Shown here: positions 44,918-53,794 of the stretch, one piece after another | Numbering within the stretch: the stretch's first letter is position 1 | Layout: the number at the start of each line of letters is the position of its first letter | Assembly (NCBI RefSeq): GCF_028867935.1 | Contig: NZ_JAPQNS010000001.1 | Location: forward strand, 1,550,001 to 1,614,000 | Origin: Flavobacterium sp. SUN052 | Lineage (GTDB): Bacteria; Bacteroidota; Bacteroidia; Flavobacteriales; Flavobacteriaceae | Direction of reading: 5' to 3' | Length of the DNA stretch: 64,000 nt | Notes under the pieces: generated by a model | Told to the model about the DNA's origin: nothing | What the model saw: the letters and a program-made list of their open reading frames with translations, nothing else | Databases searched by the model: none | Position numbers and translations under genes: made by a program

Positions 44918-44953
44918 TATCAGGTAATTGGGTTTAGTGATGGTTTATTGGTC

Positions 44954-45148
44954 TTACTGAATCAATCCCTGCCGCATGGCTTCTTTCACCAAGCCTGCCA
45001 TACTCCTCACTCCGGCCTTGCGAAACAGATTGCGCCGATGCGACTCCACCGTTGGTACCGATAGCGCCAATGTTTCGGCAATCTGAGCGGTAGTCAGTTC
45101 GGCGGCAATCAAATCCAGAATCTGTTGTTGGCGGGTAGTCAGAATCAT
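44954..45148 (-). CDS. Stand-alone LuxR-type helix-turn-helix protein, 64 residues
   Basis: A single LuxR/GerE DNA-binding domain: LTTRQQQILDLIAAELTTAQIAETLALSVPTVESHRRNLFRKAGVRSMAGLVKEAMRQGLIQ covers the whole protein. The last part parallels the C-termini of the response regulators at 15549-16196 and 47872-48513. It has no receiver domain, and no receiver remnant is visible in the 177 bp upstream, so it is either an intact orphan regulator or a truncated response regulator. It is divergent from a DISM kinase, with a double palindrome in between that could be its operator. Confidence 0.7.
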   Translation of the reverse strand: MILTTRQQQILDLIAAELTTAQIAETLALSVPTVESHRRNLFRKAGVRSMAGLVKEAMRQGLIQ

Positions 45149-45221
45149 GTTTGCATGAGAGAAATTCCACTACAGTCGATATTGATTCGACAAAGGTTCC
45201 TCTTCTCTGAGAAAACAATCC

Positions 45222-45260
45222 TCATGGTTTACCATGGTATTAAATCATGGTAAACCATGA
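45222..45260. promoter_or_regulatory. Paired palindromic operator in the orphan-HTH / DISM-kinase gap
   Basis: TCATGGTTTACCATG (45222-45236) and its exact inverse CATGGTAAACCATGA (45246-45260) are spaced by 9 bp; centres are 23 bp apart, about two helical turns. Each arm is itself a quasi-palindrome (CATGG-TTTA-CCATG). Such a design suits cooperative binding of LuxR-type dimers. It lies 66 bp upstream of the kinase ATG and 74 bp from the orphan HTH gene. Confidence 0.62.
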
Positions 45261-45325
45261 TTTATTTGACCTGAACAAACCTTTTTGTAAGACAACCTGC
45301 GTATATTTCACCAAACCTGAGCCAA

Positions 45326-47197
45326 ATGATAAACTTTTTAAAGTGCTTCTGGACAGTGTGTTGGCTAAGTATCGGATTGGTACAGGCCCAGTCAACTGTA
45401 CTGACGCTGAGGCAACCTGACGATTCTATCGATTTGTGGGGCCGGGCCGAAACAGAGTTCTACGTGGATAGCAGCCGCCACCAATCCGTAGAACAGGTGA
45501 GACGGCAACCGTTCCAACCCACAGCAGGGCGTTCGAGTAGTTTCGGATTCACCAATGCCAGTATCTGGGTACGGTTTCGGCTCCGGGATGAATCCACCCG
45601 ACCCACTGCCCGCATTATTGGAACCGGGTTCAACCTTATCGACACCCTCGACTATTTTCTCCTGAATGAAGAAACTGGGCAATTGACGCATCAGCAAAAC
45701 GGGCGGCTTATTCCCCATCATCGTCAGCGAATAGACTCACATTCTCGGGTTTTTCCGCTCAATGTGCTACCCAACCAGACCTATATCGTTTATTTTCGGG
45801 TAGCAGGCCGCAACTCTAAACGAATCGAGTTCTCCATTGAAGAAGCGCATCAACACTATGGAGAGTATCAGAAATTGACCTGGGTCTGGGCGGGCTATGT
45901 CGGTTTTTACCTGACCATGATATTGGTGCAGATCATTTTCTTTGCCATCACCCGCAATCGAAATTCCCTTTACTATTTGCTGTATTTATGTGCGTTTTTA
46001 CTGGTTGAAATTAGCCGGGGGAACGGCATGGTGGGCGACCGCTACCTATGGCCCGATGCAACCTGGTTCAAGAGTAATAGCCTTTTACTAAGCGTTCCTG
46101 TTGCCACCGTATTTGGTATGTGGTTCTATGCAAACGGCTTACGACTGAATCAGTATTCGCGCCTACTCTACCGGATTTTGCAGGCTGATGCACTGATTAC
46201 GTTGCTACTGGCGGGTTATGCACTGGTTAGGGCCACGGAAACAAACGTAGTACAACATGTTTTGCTAACGGCGCTGGTGTCGGATTTACTGGTGCTGGTT
46301 GCCTGTTTCTACGTTTGGCGTCGGGGTTACCATCCGGCTCGGTTTTATCTGTTAGGTACGCTTTGTTTTTTCGGGGGAATCATCATAGCCCTGCTCTGGA
46401 ACCTGGGTCTGCTCCCCAATCATCTCGCAACCAATCAGGCTCTAAACATTGGCTGTTTACTGGAGATGCTATTTTTCACGACGGCACTAGCCGATGAATA
46501 CCGACTGACACAACGTGAGAAGCAACAGGCACAAAGCGAACTGATCGGCGTGCTGCAAAACCGAAATGCTGAGCTAAAAGCAGCTAGTCTACAGGGCCAA
46601 GCCCTCGAACGCCAGCGTGTGGCTGCCGACCTGCACGACAACCTCGGCACTACACTCTCGGCCCTGCACTGGAACCTAGAAGCTATGGACAACTCTAAAC
46701 TTAGTCCCGCCGAACAGTCCGTATATGCCACTATCCGCCAGCAAGTGGGGCAGGCGTATAAAGACGTTCGGTTGATTTCGCACAACCTCCTGCCCGACGA
46801 ACTGGCGAAACAGGGATTGGCCTCTGCCCTTCATAATCTGGTGAAGAAAATGAACCGCAATACCGCTGTGCATTTTGAACTTAAAGGTGTTGAAACTCTG
46901 CCTCGGCTCGATCAGCAGACAGAATTTGAATTATACAGCATTTGCTTGGAACTGCTCAACAATACCATAAAACACGCCAACGCTTCTGAAGGGAGAGTTG
47001 AGTTGACCCAGACCAACAACACGCTCTTGCTAACCGTAAGTGATAATGGGACTGGTTTGAACAGCCTACGCTCCGACGGACGTGGCTTGCAGAATGTGGC
47101 CGCCCGGGTTGCCTCGCTGGGCGGCAGTTGGGTCGTTGATGCCGGATCGAATGGAGGAATTGAAAACCGGATTTCAGTGCCGGGAGTTGAATACTAA
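45326..47197 (+). CDS. 7TMR-DISM sensor histidine kinase (HisKA_3), second copy
   Basis: 623 residues. Signal peptide, then the extracellular DISMED2 domain (about 35-165, with SIWVRFRLRDES), seven membrane helices (about 185-390), a coiled coil, HisKA_3 with His437 (AADLHDNLGTTLS) and an ATPase domain (ELLNNTIKHANASEG, DNGTGLNSL, GRGLQNVAARVASLGG). Same layout as the kinase at 18435-20408. The N-terminal domain may bind a carbohydrate. A response regulator lies 0.7 kb downstream on the opposite strand, with a vapBC pair between. Confidence 0.93.
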   Translation: MINFLKCFWTVCWLSIGLVQAQSTVLTLRQPDDSIDLWGRAETEFYVDSSRHQSVEQVRRQPFQPTAGRSSSFGFTNASIWVRFRLRDESTRPTARIIGTGFNLIDTLDYFLLNEETGQLTHQQNGRLIPHHRQRIDSHSRVFPLNVLPNQTYIVYFRVAGRNSKRIEFSIEEAHQHYGEYQKLTWVWAGYVGFYLTMILVQIIFFAITRNRNSLYYLLYLCAFLLVEISRGNGMVGDRYLWPDATWFKSNSLLLSVPVATVFGMWFYANGLRLNQYSRLLYRILQADALITLLLAGYALVRATETNVVQHVLLTALVSDLLVLVACFYVWRRGYHPARFYLLGTLCFFGGIIIALLWNLGLLPNHLATNQALNIGCLLEMLFFTTALADEYRLTQREKQQAQSELIGVLQNRNAELKAASLQGQALERQRVAADLHDNLGTTLSALHWNLEAMDNSKLSPAEQSVYATIRQQVGQAYKDVRLISHNLLPDELAKQGLASALHNLVKKMNRNTAVHFELKGVETLPRLDQQTEFELYSICLELLNNTIKHANASEGRVELTQTNNTLLLTVSDNGTGLNSLRSDGRGLQNVAARVASLGGSWVVDAGSNGGIENRISVPGVEY

Positions 47198-47226
47198 AGC
47201 GTGATTCCTGCCAAACACCTATTGCG

Positions 47227-47631
47227 CTATCGGAATGTCCGCAAGGGCGTATGCCGGGCTATCTGGTCAAAATCTACATCGTTATGCACCAGTAGAACAT
47301 CAAAATGTAGTGCGATCTGCGCAATGAGGCAATCTGTACTTTTTCGGATCGTAGCTCCCTTTTTTCGAAGCGTAAAATATAACCGGGCCGCATCGACCGA
47401 TATATCTGCCCAGTCAGGAGACAGCATCTGGAAAGCTTCGAGCGTGGTCTTGGTTCGATTGAAATCCGCTTCCGTTCGCAAGCCTTGTAATATCTCCTGC
47501 AATACCGTAGGAGTTATCAGTACAAAATCTGGTTCCTGACTAATGGTTCTTTCCAATAATTGCGTTTGCCGACTATCAATCCCCTTAATGAAATCAATCC
47601 AGACGGTTGTGTCAAATAAAGCGGGCTCCAT
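47227..47631 (-). CDS. vapC: VapC-family PIN-domain toxin
   Basis: 134 residues with the PIN acidic residues visible: Asp7 (LFDTTVWIDF), Glu46 (VLQEILQGL), Asp100 (STDCLIA) and Asp119 (HNDVDFDQIA). VapC toxins cleave tRNA or rRNA and inhibit translation. Its ATG shares one base with the stop of vapB (TAATG), the usual operon form. It lies between a DISM kinase gene and its probable response regulator, in the opposite orientation to the kinase. Confidence 0.93.
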   Translation of the reverse strand: MEPALFDTTVWIDFIKGIDSRQTQLLERTISQEPDFVLITPTVLQEILQGLRTEADFNRTKTTLEAFQMLSPDWADISVDAARLYFTLRKKGATIRKSTDCLIAQIALHFDVLLVHNDVDFDQIARHTPLRTFR

Positions 47632-47822
47632 TAATCTCGACGCATTTGATCAATGTCGCCTTCCCAACTATTAGAGCCTTTCAGTAACAAGGCTTGTTGC
47701 TGTCGAAGTTGCCTTAAATAGCTGTTAAGAGCCTCGTTTACAGCTTCTTTCTTACTTTTAAAGGGTTTGATAGCCATGATTTGCGACAAAGCCGCCGTGT
47801 TGATATCAATGTTGGTTGCCAT
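47631..47822 (-). CDS. vapB: VapB-type antitoxin
   Basis: 63 residues: an N-terminal ribbon-helix-helix-like segment (ATNIDINTAALSQIMAIKPFKSKKEAVNEALNSYLRQLR) and a C-terminal toxin-neutralising tail (GSNSWEGDIDQMRRD), the pattern of the DUF2191/VapB group. The ATG at 47822 gives the normal start; the earlier TTG is unlikely. VapB normally also represses the operon. The gap to the response regulator upstream is 49 bp, so co-transcription with it is possible. Confidence 0.9.
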   Translation of the reverse strand: MATNIDINTAALSQIMAIKPFKSKKEAVNEALNSYLRQLRQQQALLLKGSNSWEGDIDQMRRD

Positions 47823-47871
47823 ACAATAAAATATTGCTTTGCACAAATCTATCTATTTTTTCGCACAAGAA

Positions 47872-48513
47872 CTACGACACCAACCCGTGCTTCATCGCAA
47901 ACTTGACCATACCAACTACGCTTTTTACGCCCAGTTTTTGCATCAGGTGACGGCGGTGCGTTTCTACGGTTGGAACGCTAATAAATAGCTTATCGGCAAT
48001 CAGGTGCGTTGGGTTTTCGTCGGCAATGAGTCGCAGCACGTCTACCTCACGTTCGGTAAGTGCCGTCAGTGGATTCACGGCGCCATTGGTCATCTCGGCT
48101 AAGCAGGTCAACTGATCCATTACGGCCGGGCTGAAGTAACGCTGGCCGGTCATAACTGTTGTGACAGCCTTTTCAAGCTCGGTCCGGCAGGCGCTTTTCA
48201 AAATGTATCCTGCCACACCAGCCCGCACGGCCTCCCGAATGGTCGGGGCATCTTCTGCCATCGTCAGTAGTAAAACCTTAAGATCGGGGTGTGATCGGCG
48301 AAGGTGCAGCGTAAGCTCAATACCCGACAGGTGAGGCATGTGTAGATCACACAGTAGAACATCGACTGGTGTGCGAGCCAGCCAGTCTGCTACCCGACGA
48401 CTGTCATTTTCTACCCCAACAACCTCTATACCGGCGATGGATGCCAAAAGCAGTTGCATACTATCTAAAATCAGTTGATGATCATCAACTAGCAGCAAAC
48501 GAGTAGGATTCAT
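47872..48513 (-). CDS. NarL/FixJ-family response regulator
   Basis: 213 residues: receiver domain (LLVDDHQ, phospho-acceptor Asp56 in LLCDLHMP, Lys in GYILKSACR) and a LuxR-type HTH (HLIADKLFISVPTVETHRRHLMQKLG). It ends VVGMVKFAMKHGLVS, very like the orphan HTH at 44954-45148. The best candidate partner is the DISM kinase at 45326-47197. Targets may include the paired palindrome at 45222-45260; this is inference. Confidence 0.94.
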   Translation of the reverse strand: MNPTRLLLVDDHQLILDSMQLLLASIAGIEVVGVENDSRRVADWLARTPVDVLLCDLHMPHLSGIELTLHLRRSHPDLKVLLLTMAEDAPTIREAVRAGVAGYILKSACRTELEKAVTTVMTGQRYFSPAVMDQLTCLAEMTNGAVNPLTALTEREVDVLRLIADENPTHLIADKLFISVPTVETHRRHLMQKLGVKSVVGMVKFAMKHGLVS

Positions 48514-48762
48514 AGAAAGATATGGGGTTGGATAAGTCGTTAAGAACTGGCAACACCTGCCAATATACCAGAAAGTTAGTACGCATTAGTCGGTTACTTA
48601 GCAAACGTTGGAAACAGCAGGTGCATCTGCCATACTCTACTATTTTAAAGGCTTTTTATAAGTTGCACACAATGCATCCTAAACTATGCTGACTCTGGCT
48701 GGTTAATCTAACAAAGGTTTACTGCCTAATCGACAGTAGCCAACACTCAACGTCTTACTATC

Positions 48763-49413
48763 ATGATCGACAACGAAGTCAACGACGGCGGCCCGGACCA
48801 TTCGGGGGCGTCTCGCCGGGATTTTCTCAGGCAGTCATCCGTACTGGTCGCGCTGGCCATGACCCCGCCCACAGCGCTGAAGGCTGCTGATAACAAGCTG
48901 GAAGAAAAATTTGCCGCTGTTTTTGAGCAGATGCCCCTCCGGGTCGAAATCAACGGAACCATGCAGCAACTGCGTATAGAACCCCGCGTTACGCTGCTGG
49001 ATCTGCTGCGCGAGCAACTCAACCTCACAGGCACAAAAAAAGGCTGTGATCACGGCCAATGTGGAGCCTGCACCGTTCACGTCGATGGCCAACGGGTTAA
49101 TGCCTGCCTGACACTCGCCCTCACAACCGAAGGACAAAAGGTTACAACCATCGAAGGGCTGTCGGGCGGAAACAACGCAGCTGTTGACCAACTCCACCCC
49201 ATGCAACAGGCATTTATCAAACACGATGGTTTCCAGTGCGGTTACTGCACGCCGGGTCAGATCATGTCGGCGGTAGCCTGTATTCGGGAAGGGCATGCCA
49301 ACAGTCCCGACGAAGTTCGGGAGTACATGAGCGGCAACATATGTCGCTGTGGCGCGTATTCGAACATTGTAGATGCAATCATGGAGGTAAAACAGGGAGG
49401 CCAGAAAGTATGA
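48763..49413 (+). CDS. paoA: 2Fe-2S subunit of a periplasmic molybdenum hydroxylase (PaoA-like)
   Basis: 216 residues. The N-terminus has a twin-arginine signal (ASRRDFLRQSSVLVALAM), so the folded complex is exported by Tat. Two [2Fe-2S] clusters are visible: the plant-ferredoxin type (KGCDHGQCGACTVHVDGQRVNAC) and the helical type (CGYCTPGQ and NICRCGAYSNI). It passes electrons from the molybdenum site to FAD. Start of a three-gene operon with an ATGA overlap to the FAD subunit gene. Same architecture as PaoABC (YagTSR) of E. coli, an aldehyde oxidoreductase. Confidence 0.94.
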   Translation: MIDNEVNDGGPDHSGASRRDFLRQSSVLVALAMTPPTALKAADNKLEEKFAAVFEQMPLRVEINGTMQQLRIEPRVTLLDLLREQLNLTGTKKGCDHGQCGACTVHVDGQRVNACLTLALTTEGQKVTTIEGLSGGNNAAVDQLHPMQQAFIKHDGFQCGYCTPGQIMSAVACIREGHANSPDEVREYMSGNICRCGAYSNIVDAIMEVKQGGQKV

Positions 49414-50393
49414 ACCAGTTTCAGTACGTACGGGTCACGAACCCCAAAGCGGCCGTAGCTGCCGTTACCAAAGACAATAGTTCGATGTTTCTGGCTGGAG
49501 GAACCAACCTTATCGACCTGATGAAACGGAACGTGGTGGTGCCGGAAAAACTGGTCGATATAACGCGGTTACCACTGAATACCATCGAGAAAACAGCCAC
49601 CGGGATTCGTATTGGAGCCTTGGCCAAAAACACGGCCGTGGCTGAGCATGAGTTGGTCAGGAAAAACTTTCCGTTATTGTCGCTGGCGCTCAATGCCGGC
49701 GCATCGCCCCAGCTGCGAAACATGGCTACCGTGGGGGGTAACATGATGCAGCGCACCCGCTGTGGCTATTTTTACGACACAGCCATGCCTTGCAACAAAC
49801 GCGAACCCGGAAGCGGTTGTGGCGCCATTGACGGCTATAACCGGATGCACGCCATTTTTGGCACCTCTCCGAAATGCATTGCGGTTCACCCCAGCGACAT
49901 GTGTATTGCACTCGTCGCCCTCGACGCAACCGTGCTGGTGTCGGGACCGAAAGGCGAACGCCGAATTCCGTTCAGCGAGTTTCACCGGCTTCCTGGCGAC
50001 ACGCCTGAGAAAGACAATACACTCCAGAAAGGCGAACTGATTATGGCCGTTGAACTGCCCAGCAACTCGTTTGCGGGTAACTCACATTACCTGAAAGTAC
50101 GCGACCGGGCTTCCTATGCCTTTGCACTGGTGTCGGTAGGGGCAGCCCTGAATATGAAAGGCAACACAATTCAGGACGTTCGGCTGGCGATGGGTGGTGT
50201 GGCGCACAAACCCTGGCGGCTGACTGAAGCCGAACAGTTTTTACGGGGTAAACCCGCTACGGAAGTTTCGTTTAAACAGGCAGCAGAAATTGCAATGAAA
50301 GGCGCCAAAGGGTACGGCGAAAACGATTTCAAGCTGACAATGGGCCCCAATTCGATTATTGACGCACTTAAAACCGCAGCCCGCACGGCTTAA
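49410..50393 (+). CDS. paoB: FAD-binding subunit of the molybdenum hydroxylase (PaoB-like)
   Basis: 327 residues. The FAD-binding start MFLAGGTNLIDLMKRNVVVPEKLVDI and the middle ASPQLRNMATVGGNMMQRTRCGYFYDTAMPCNKREPGSGCGA are typical, the latter cysteine set matching the extra [4Fe-4S] site known in PaoB. The CO dehydrogenase C-terminal domain lies at about 220-327. The true start is the ATG at 49410 that overlaps the paoA stop; the longer frame from 49236 is the wrong one. No signal peptide: it is expected to be carried across by the Tat signal of the small subunit. Confidence 0.93.
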   Translation: MNQFQYVRVTNPKAAVAAVTKDNSSMFLAGGTNLIDLMKRNVVVPEKLVDITRLPLNTIEKTATGIRIGALAKNTAVAEHELVRKNFPLLSLALNAGASPQLRNMATVGGNMMQRTRCGYFYDTAMPCNKREPGSGCGAIDGYNRMHAIFGTSPKCIAVHPSDMCIALVALDATVLVSGPKGERRIPFSEFHRLPGDTPEKDNTLQKGELIMAVELPSNSFAGNSHYLKVRDRASYAFALVSVGAALNMKGNTIQDVRLAMGGVAHKPWRLTEAEQFLRGKPATEVSFKQAAEIAMKGAKGYGENDFKLTMGPNSIIDALKTAARTA

Positions 50394-50403
50394 CCTTCAT
50401 CTC

Positions 50404-52638
50404 ATGGAAAAAGATCAAAAAAGTCCGGCTCTCGACCGGGTCGATGGGCTGATGAAAGTGACCGGCGGAGCAAAGTATTTTGCCGAGTTCGACATACCGG
50501 GTACAACCTACTGCGTGCTGGTAACCAGCACAATTGCCAAAGGAACCATTGCCAACATGGACACCAAAAAGGCTGAGGGGTCGCCGGGTGTGCTGGCGGT
50601 GTTTACCAACCTGAACCTGCCTAAAATTCCGGGACTGAATACGCCCGAAGGCAACAATGCCAAGCGGCCGTCTGCCGGTGGCGAGTCGTATCAGATGCTG
50701 AGCAACGACAAAATTCTGTTTGCTGGTCAGCCCATTGCGCTGGTAATTGCCGACACGCTCGAACGGGCGCAGTATGCTGCTACACTGGTTAAAACGACTT
50801 ACAAAAAGCAACCGCACCAGACCAGTCTGGAGAAAAACAAAAGTAAAGGTGTTGCTCCCAAAGGGCCTCGAAGTGCTGATTACAAACGGGGCGATGTTGA
50901 GGCCTACAAAAGTGCTCCCGTGACCTTGGAAGCCAATTACACCATTCCGATTGAGGTGCATAACCCAATGGAGCTGCACGGTATTCTGGTGCATTGGACT
51001 GCCGACGACAAGGTGATGATCTATGCCAAAACGCAGGGGGTACAGACTACCCAACGAGCCGTTGCTCAGGCGTTTAAGATCGACGAGAAAAACGTACACG
51101 TACACACCGAGTTCATGGGCGGTGGGTTCGGGATGGGCCTTAAAACCTGGCCGCAGGAAATTGCCGTGGTAGCAGCCGCCAAAAAGCTGGGCAAACCCGT
51201 AAAACTGGTTGTCACGCGCGACCAGATGTTTACCATGGTTGGCCACCGACCGTACACCGCCCAGACTATTTCGATGGGTGCCGACAACTCGGGCAAGCTG
51301 GTAGGCATTGTTCATTCGGCCACTGCCGAAACAGCCAGCTACGAAGATTTTACAGAAGGTACCGTCAACATGACGCGGTTTCTGTACGATTGCCCTAACC
51401 TAAGTACCATCTACAAAATTGTACCGCTCGATCGGGGTGTACCGATCTGGATGCGTGGGCCGGGCGAAGCAACTGGCGCATTTGCCCTGGAATCGGCGAT
51501 GGACGAGATGGCTCACAAGCTAAAACTCGATCCGATTGAGTTTCGGCTTCGTAACTACGCGGAAACCGATCCCGAAAAAAACCGACCGTTCTCAAGCAAG
51601 CACCTCAAAGAAGCCTACCAACTGGGCGCGGAACGAATTGGCTGGTCGAAACGAAAGAATGAACCGGGTACCGTTCGCGATGGCGACTGGCTGGTGGGTT
51701 ACGGCATGAGTTCGGGGACGTTTAACGCAAGCCGGGGACAGGCTACGGCCAAAGCCATTATAAAGCAGGATGGATCGTTGGTGATTCAGAGTGCCGTAAC
51801 GGACATTGGGCCGGGTACTGGCACAGCTATGGTCACCATTGCACACGAGGTGCTGGGTATTCCCGTAAACCAGATCAAGTTTGAAATGGGTGATTCAGAC
51901 TTACCCAAGGCACCGAGTCAGGGCGGTTCAACCATTACCTCCACGGTTGGCTCGGCTGTTTACGACGTGTGCACCGCGCTGAAAACATCATTGGCGGCCA
52001 TGGCCATCAGTCAGTCTAATTCGCCTTTTGCGGGCGGCAAAGCCGACGATCTTTCGTTTAGCGACGGCATGATTCAGGTTGATGGTGACCGCAAAAAGAA
52101 GCTGTCTGTTGTGGATGTGCTGAAGGCCAACAACATGCCGACACTGGAGCGAACCGAGGAGTCGAAGGGTGGCCCTGAGATGCAGAAATACTCGATGTAC
52201 TCCTTCTCTGTCCACTTTGCTGAGGTACGAGTAAATCCGGTAACGGGTGTGGTGCGGGTAAAAAACGCGGTAAGCGTGGCCGATTCTGGACGGATTGTGA
52301 GCCCGAAAACAGCTGCCAGCCAGATGATCGGGGGAGTTACGGGCGGTATTGGCATGGCCCTTACCGAAGAAGCAATCATTGACCACCGCTATGGTCGCTA
52401 CGCCAACAACAACTTTGCCGATTACCACGTACCCGTTAGCGCCGACGTGCCGCATATCGAGACCATTTTCATCGACAAACCCGACCCATATATCAATTCA
52501 ATGGGGTCGAAAGGTATGGGCGAAATTGCCCTGATCGGTTTTGCGGCTGCTGTGGCCAACGCCGTGTTCAACGCGACTGGTCAGCGGGTTCGGGATTTGC
52601 CGATTACGCCCGATAAAGTGATTAAACGCGTGGTATAA
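50404..52638 (+). CDS. paoC: Molybdopterin-binding catalytic subunit (PaoC-like)
   Basis: 744 residues, xanthine dehydrogenase family. Landmarks: DRVDGLMKVTGGAKYFAEFD at the start, HNPMELHGIL, GGGFGMGLKTWPQEIAV, MRGPGEATGAFALESAMDEMAH, SQGGSTITSTVGSAVYD and GSKGMGEIALIGFAAAVANAV, where the catalytic Glu is about residue 707. It binds a molybdopterin cofactor and hydroxylates aldehydes or N-heterocycles. Starts at the ATG 10 bp after paoB. No XdhC/PaoD-like maturation factor is in the window, although such proteins are normally needed. A hairpin terminator follows. Confidence 0.93.
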   Translation: MEKDQKSPALDRVDGLMKVTGGAKYFAEFDIPGTTYCVLVTSTIAKGTIANMDTKKAEGSPGVLAVFTNLNLPKIPGLNTPEGNNAKRPSAGGESYQMLSNDKILFAGQPIALVIADTLERAQYAATLVKTTYKKQPHQTSLEKNKSKGVAPKGPRSADYKRGDVEAYKSAPVTLEANYTIPIEVHNPMELHGILVHWTADDKVMIYAKTQGVQTTQRAVAQAFKIDEKNVHVHTEFMGGGFGMGLKTWPQEIAVVAAAKKLGKPVKLVVTRDQMFTMVGHRPYTAQTISMGADNSGKLVGIVHSATAETASYEDFTEGTVNMTRFLYDCPNLSTIYKIVPLDRGVPIWMRGPGEATGAFALESAMDEMAHKLKLDPIEFRLRNYAETDPEKNRPFSSKHLKEAYQLGAERIGWSKRKNEPGTVRDGDWLVGYGMSSGTFNASRGQATAKAIIKQDGSLVIQSAVTDIGPGTGTAMVTIAHEVLGIPVNQIKFEMGDSDLPKAPSQGGSTITSTVGSAVYDVCTALKTSLAAMAISQSNSPFAGGKADDLSFSDGMIQVDGDRKKKLSVVDVLKANNMPTLERTEESKGGPEMQKYSMYSFSVHFAEVRVNPVTGVVRVKNAVSVADSGRIVSPKTAASQMIGGVTGGIGMALTEEAIIDHRYGRYANNNFADYHVPVSADVPHIETIFIDKPDPYINSMGSKGMGEIALIGFAAAVANAVFNATGQRVRDLPITPDKVIKRVV

Positions 52639-52663
52639 CGGTTCGCCGTTGGTATCAATCTTC

Positions 52664-52706
52664 TCCGCTGCGTCTGCCTGAACGGGTAGGGGCAGCGGAT
52701 TTTTTT
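52664..52706 (+). terminator. Rho-independent terminator of the paoABC-like operon
   Basis: TCCGCTGC (52664-52671) pairs with GCAGCGGA (52692-52699) around a 20-nt loop, followed by a T-run to 52706. Confidence 0.83.
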
Positions 52707-52741
52707 CTTACTACCACCAACAACGCCTACTCCCAACTGCC

Positions 52742-53626
52742 ATGTCGACAATCGATAGAAAAACCTTTCTGAAAGAGATTTCCCTGTTAGCCGGGGTCTC
52801 CATTCTTTCCGGGCCAGCGTTTGCTTCGGGCCTTACTACGAGCGACAAAGCAGGCATCAAACTAGGTTTTGTGACCTATTTGTGGGGTAAAGACTGGGAC
52901 TTGCCCACGCTGATTAAAAATTGCTCCGACACTGGCATCCTGGGCGTTGAGTTACGCGTGGAGCATGCCCACAAGGTGATGCCCGACCTGAATGTGGCCC
53001 AACGCCAGGAGGTAAAAAAGCGATTCGCCGACAGTCCGGTGAAGTTGGTTGGGCTGGGGACAAACCAGCAGTTTGACTATGTAGAACAAGACAAACTAAA
53101 AGCTTCGATTGAGCGTGCAAAAGAGTTTATCCGATTAAGTGCCGACGTGGGCGGAACGGGCGTGAAGGTGAAACCTAATGCCCTCCACAAAGAGGTTCCT
53201 GTCGAGAAAACGGTTGCCCAAATTGGCGAATCGCTTAACGAACTGGCCAAATATGCCGCTGAGTTTGGCCAACAAATACGACTGGAAGTACACGGCGAAG
53301 AAACCCAGGAGCTGCCCATGACAAAACGGATTATGGATGTGGCCACCCATCCGAATGCCACCATCTGCTGGAATTGCAACCTACAGGACCTGAACGGAAA
53401 GGGTTTCCAATCCAATTTCGACTTAGTCAAAGATCGGTTTGGTGCTACCTGCCACGTTCGCGAACTCGACCGCACCGATTACCCCTACCAAGATCTGCTG
53501 AACAATCTGGCCAAGATGAATTATAAGGGTTGGGTGCTCCTCGAATGCCACACCAACCCAGCCGATAAAGTAGCCTCGATGAACCAACAACGAGGTGTCT
53601 TTGACCGGATGATTGGGAAGGTTTAG
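52742..53626 (+). CDS. Exported sugar phosphate isomerase/epimerase-like TIM-barrel protein
   Basis: 294 residues. A signal-like N-terminus (TFLKEISLLAGVSILSGPAFASG) is followed by a xylose-isomerase-like TIM barrel: GVELRVEHAHKVMPDLN, FIRLSADVGGTGVKVKPNA, RLEVHGEETQ, TICWNCNLQDLNG and YKGWVLLECHTNP. Acidic and His residues at the ends of strands (Glu in LEVHGEE, Glu/His in LLECH) would bind a metal. Many Bacteroidota secrete such proteins in carbohydrate-use loci; substrate unknown. It has an independent position after the terminator of the molybdenum hydroxylase. Confidence 0.85.
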   Translation: MSTIDRKTFLKEISLLAGVSILSGPAFASGLTTSDKAGIKLGFVTYLWGKDWDLPTLIKNCSDTGILGVELRVEHAHKVMPDLNVAQRQEVKKRFADSPVKLVGLGTNQQFDYVEQDKLKASIERAKEFIRLSADVGGTGVKVKPNALHKEVPVEKTVAQIGESLNELAKYAAEFGQQIRLEVHGEETQELPMTKRIMDVATHPNATICWNCNLQDLNGKGFQSNFDLVKDRFGATCHVRELDRTDYPYQDLLNNLAKMNYKGWVLLECHTNPADKVASMNQQRGVFDRMIGKV

Positions 53627-53762
53627 GGGCGTAACCAGGCAGCATGCGCAGTGCATACGTTGTAGCGTCTTTTAGGGAAAAATCTATGTAAATATCTAAC
53701 AATGAATGTAATACTATTACTTATGACAAAAAAAATTGGATAACAAGAAATCGTATGTTATG

Positions 53763-53794
53763 TTGCGGTTGAGCCCAAAACATTAGTATATTTA
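53763..53794 (+). promoter_or_regulatory. Predicted promoter of the TIR-receiver gene
   Basis: TTG at 53763-53765, a 21-nt spacer and TATATTTA at 53787-53794, one mismatch from TAnnTTTG. Transcription would start near 53800, about 38 nt before the ATG. Confidence 0.5.

Noticed and set aside
49236..49409. Longer version of the FAD subunit starting at 49236
   Set aside because: It lies inside the iron-sulphur subunit gene; the ATG at 49410 overlapping the paoA stop gives the family start.
50368..51315. A 315-codon open frame antisense to the molybdenum-binding subunit gene
   Set aside because: It is a shadow of the strongly conserved plus-strand gene, has no recognisable domain and low-complexity composition.
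53640..53760. Possible attachment site at the left edge of the TIR island
   Set aside because: No direct repeat matching the right edge (56232-56389) and no integrase gene were found.
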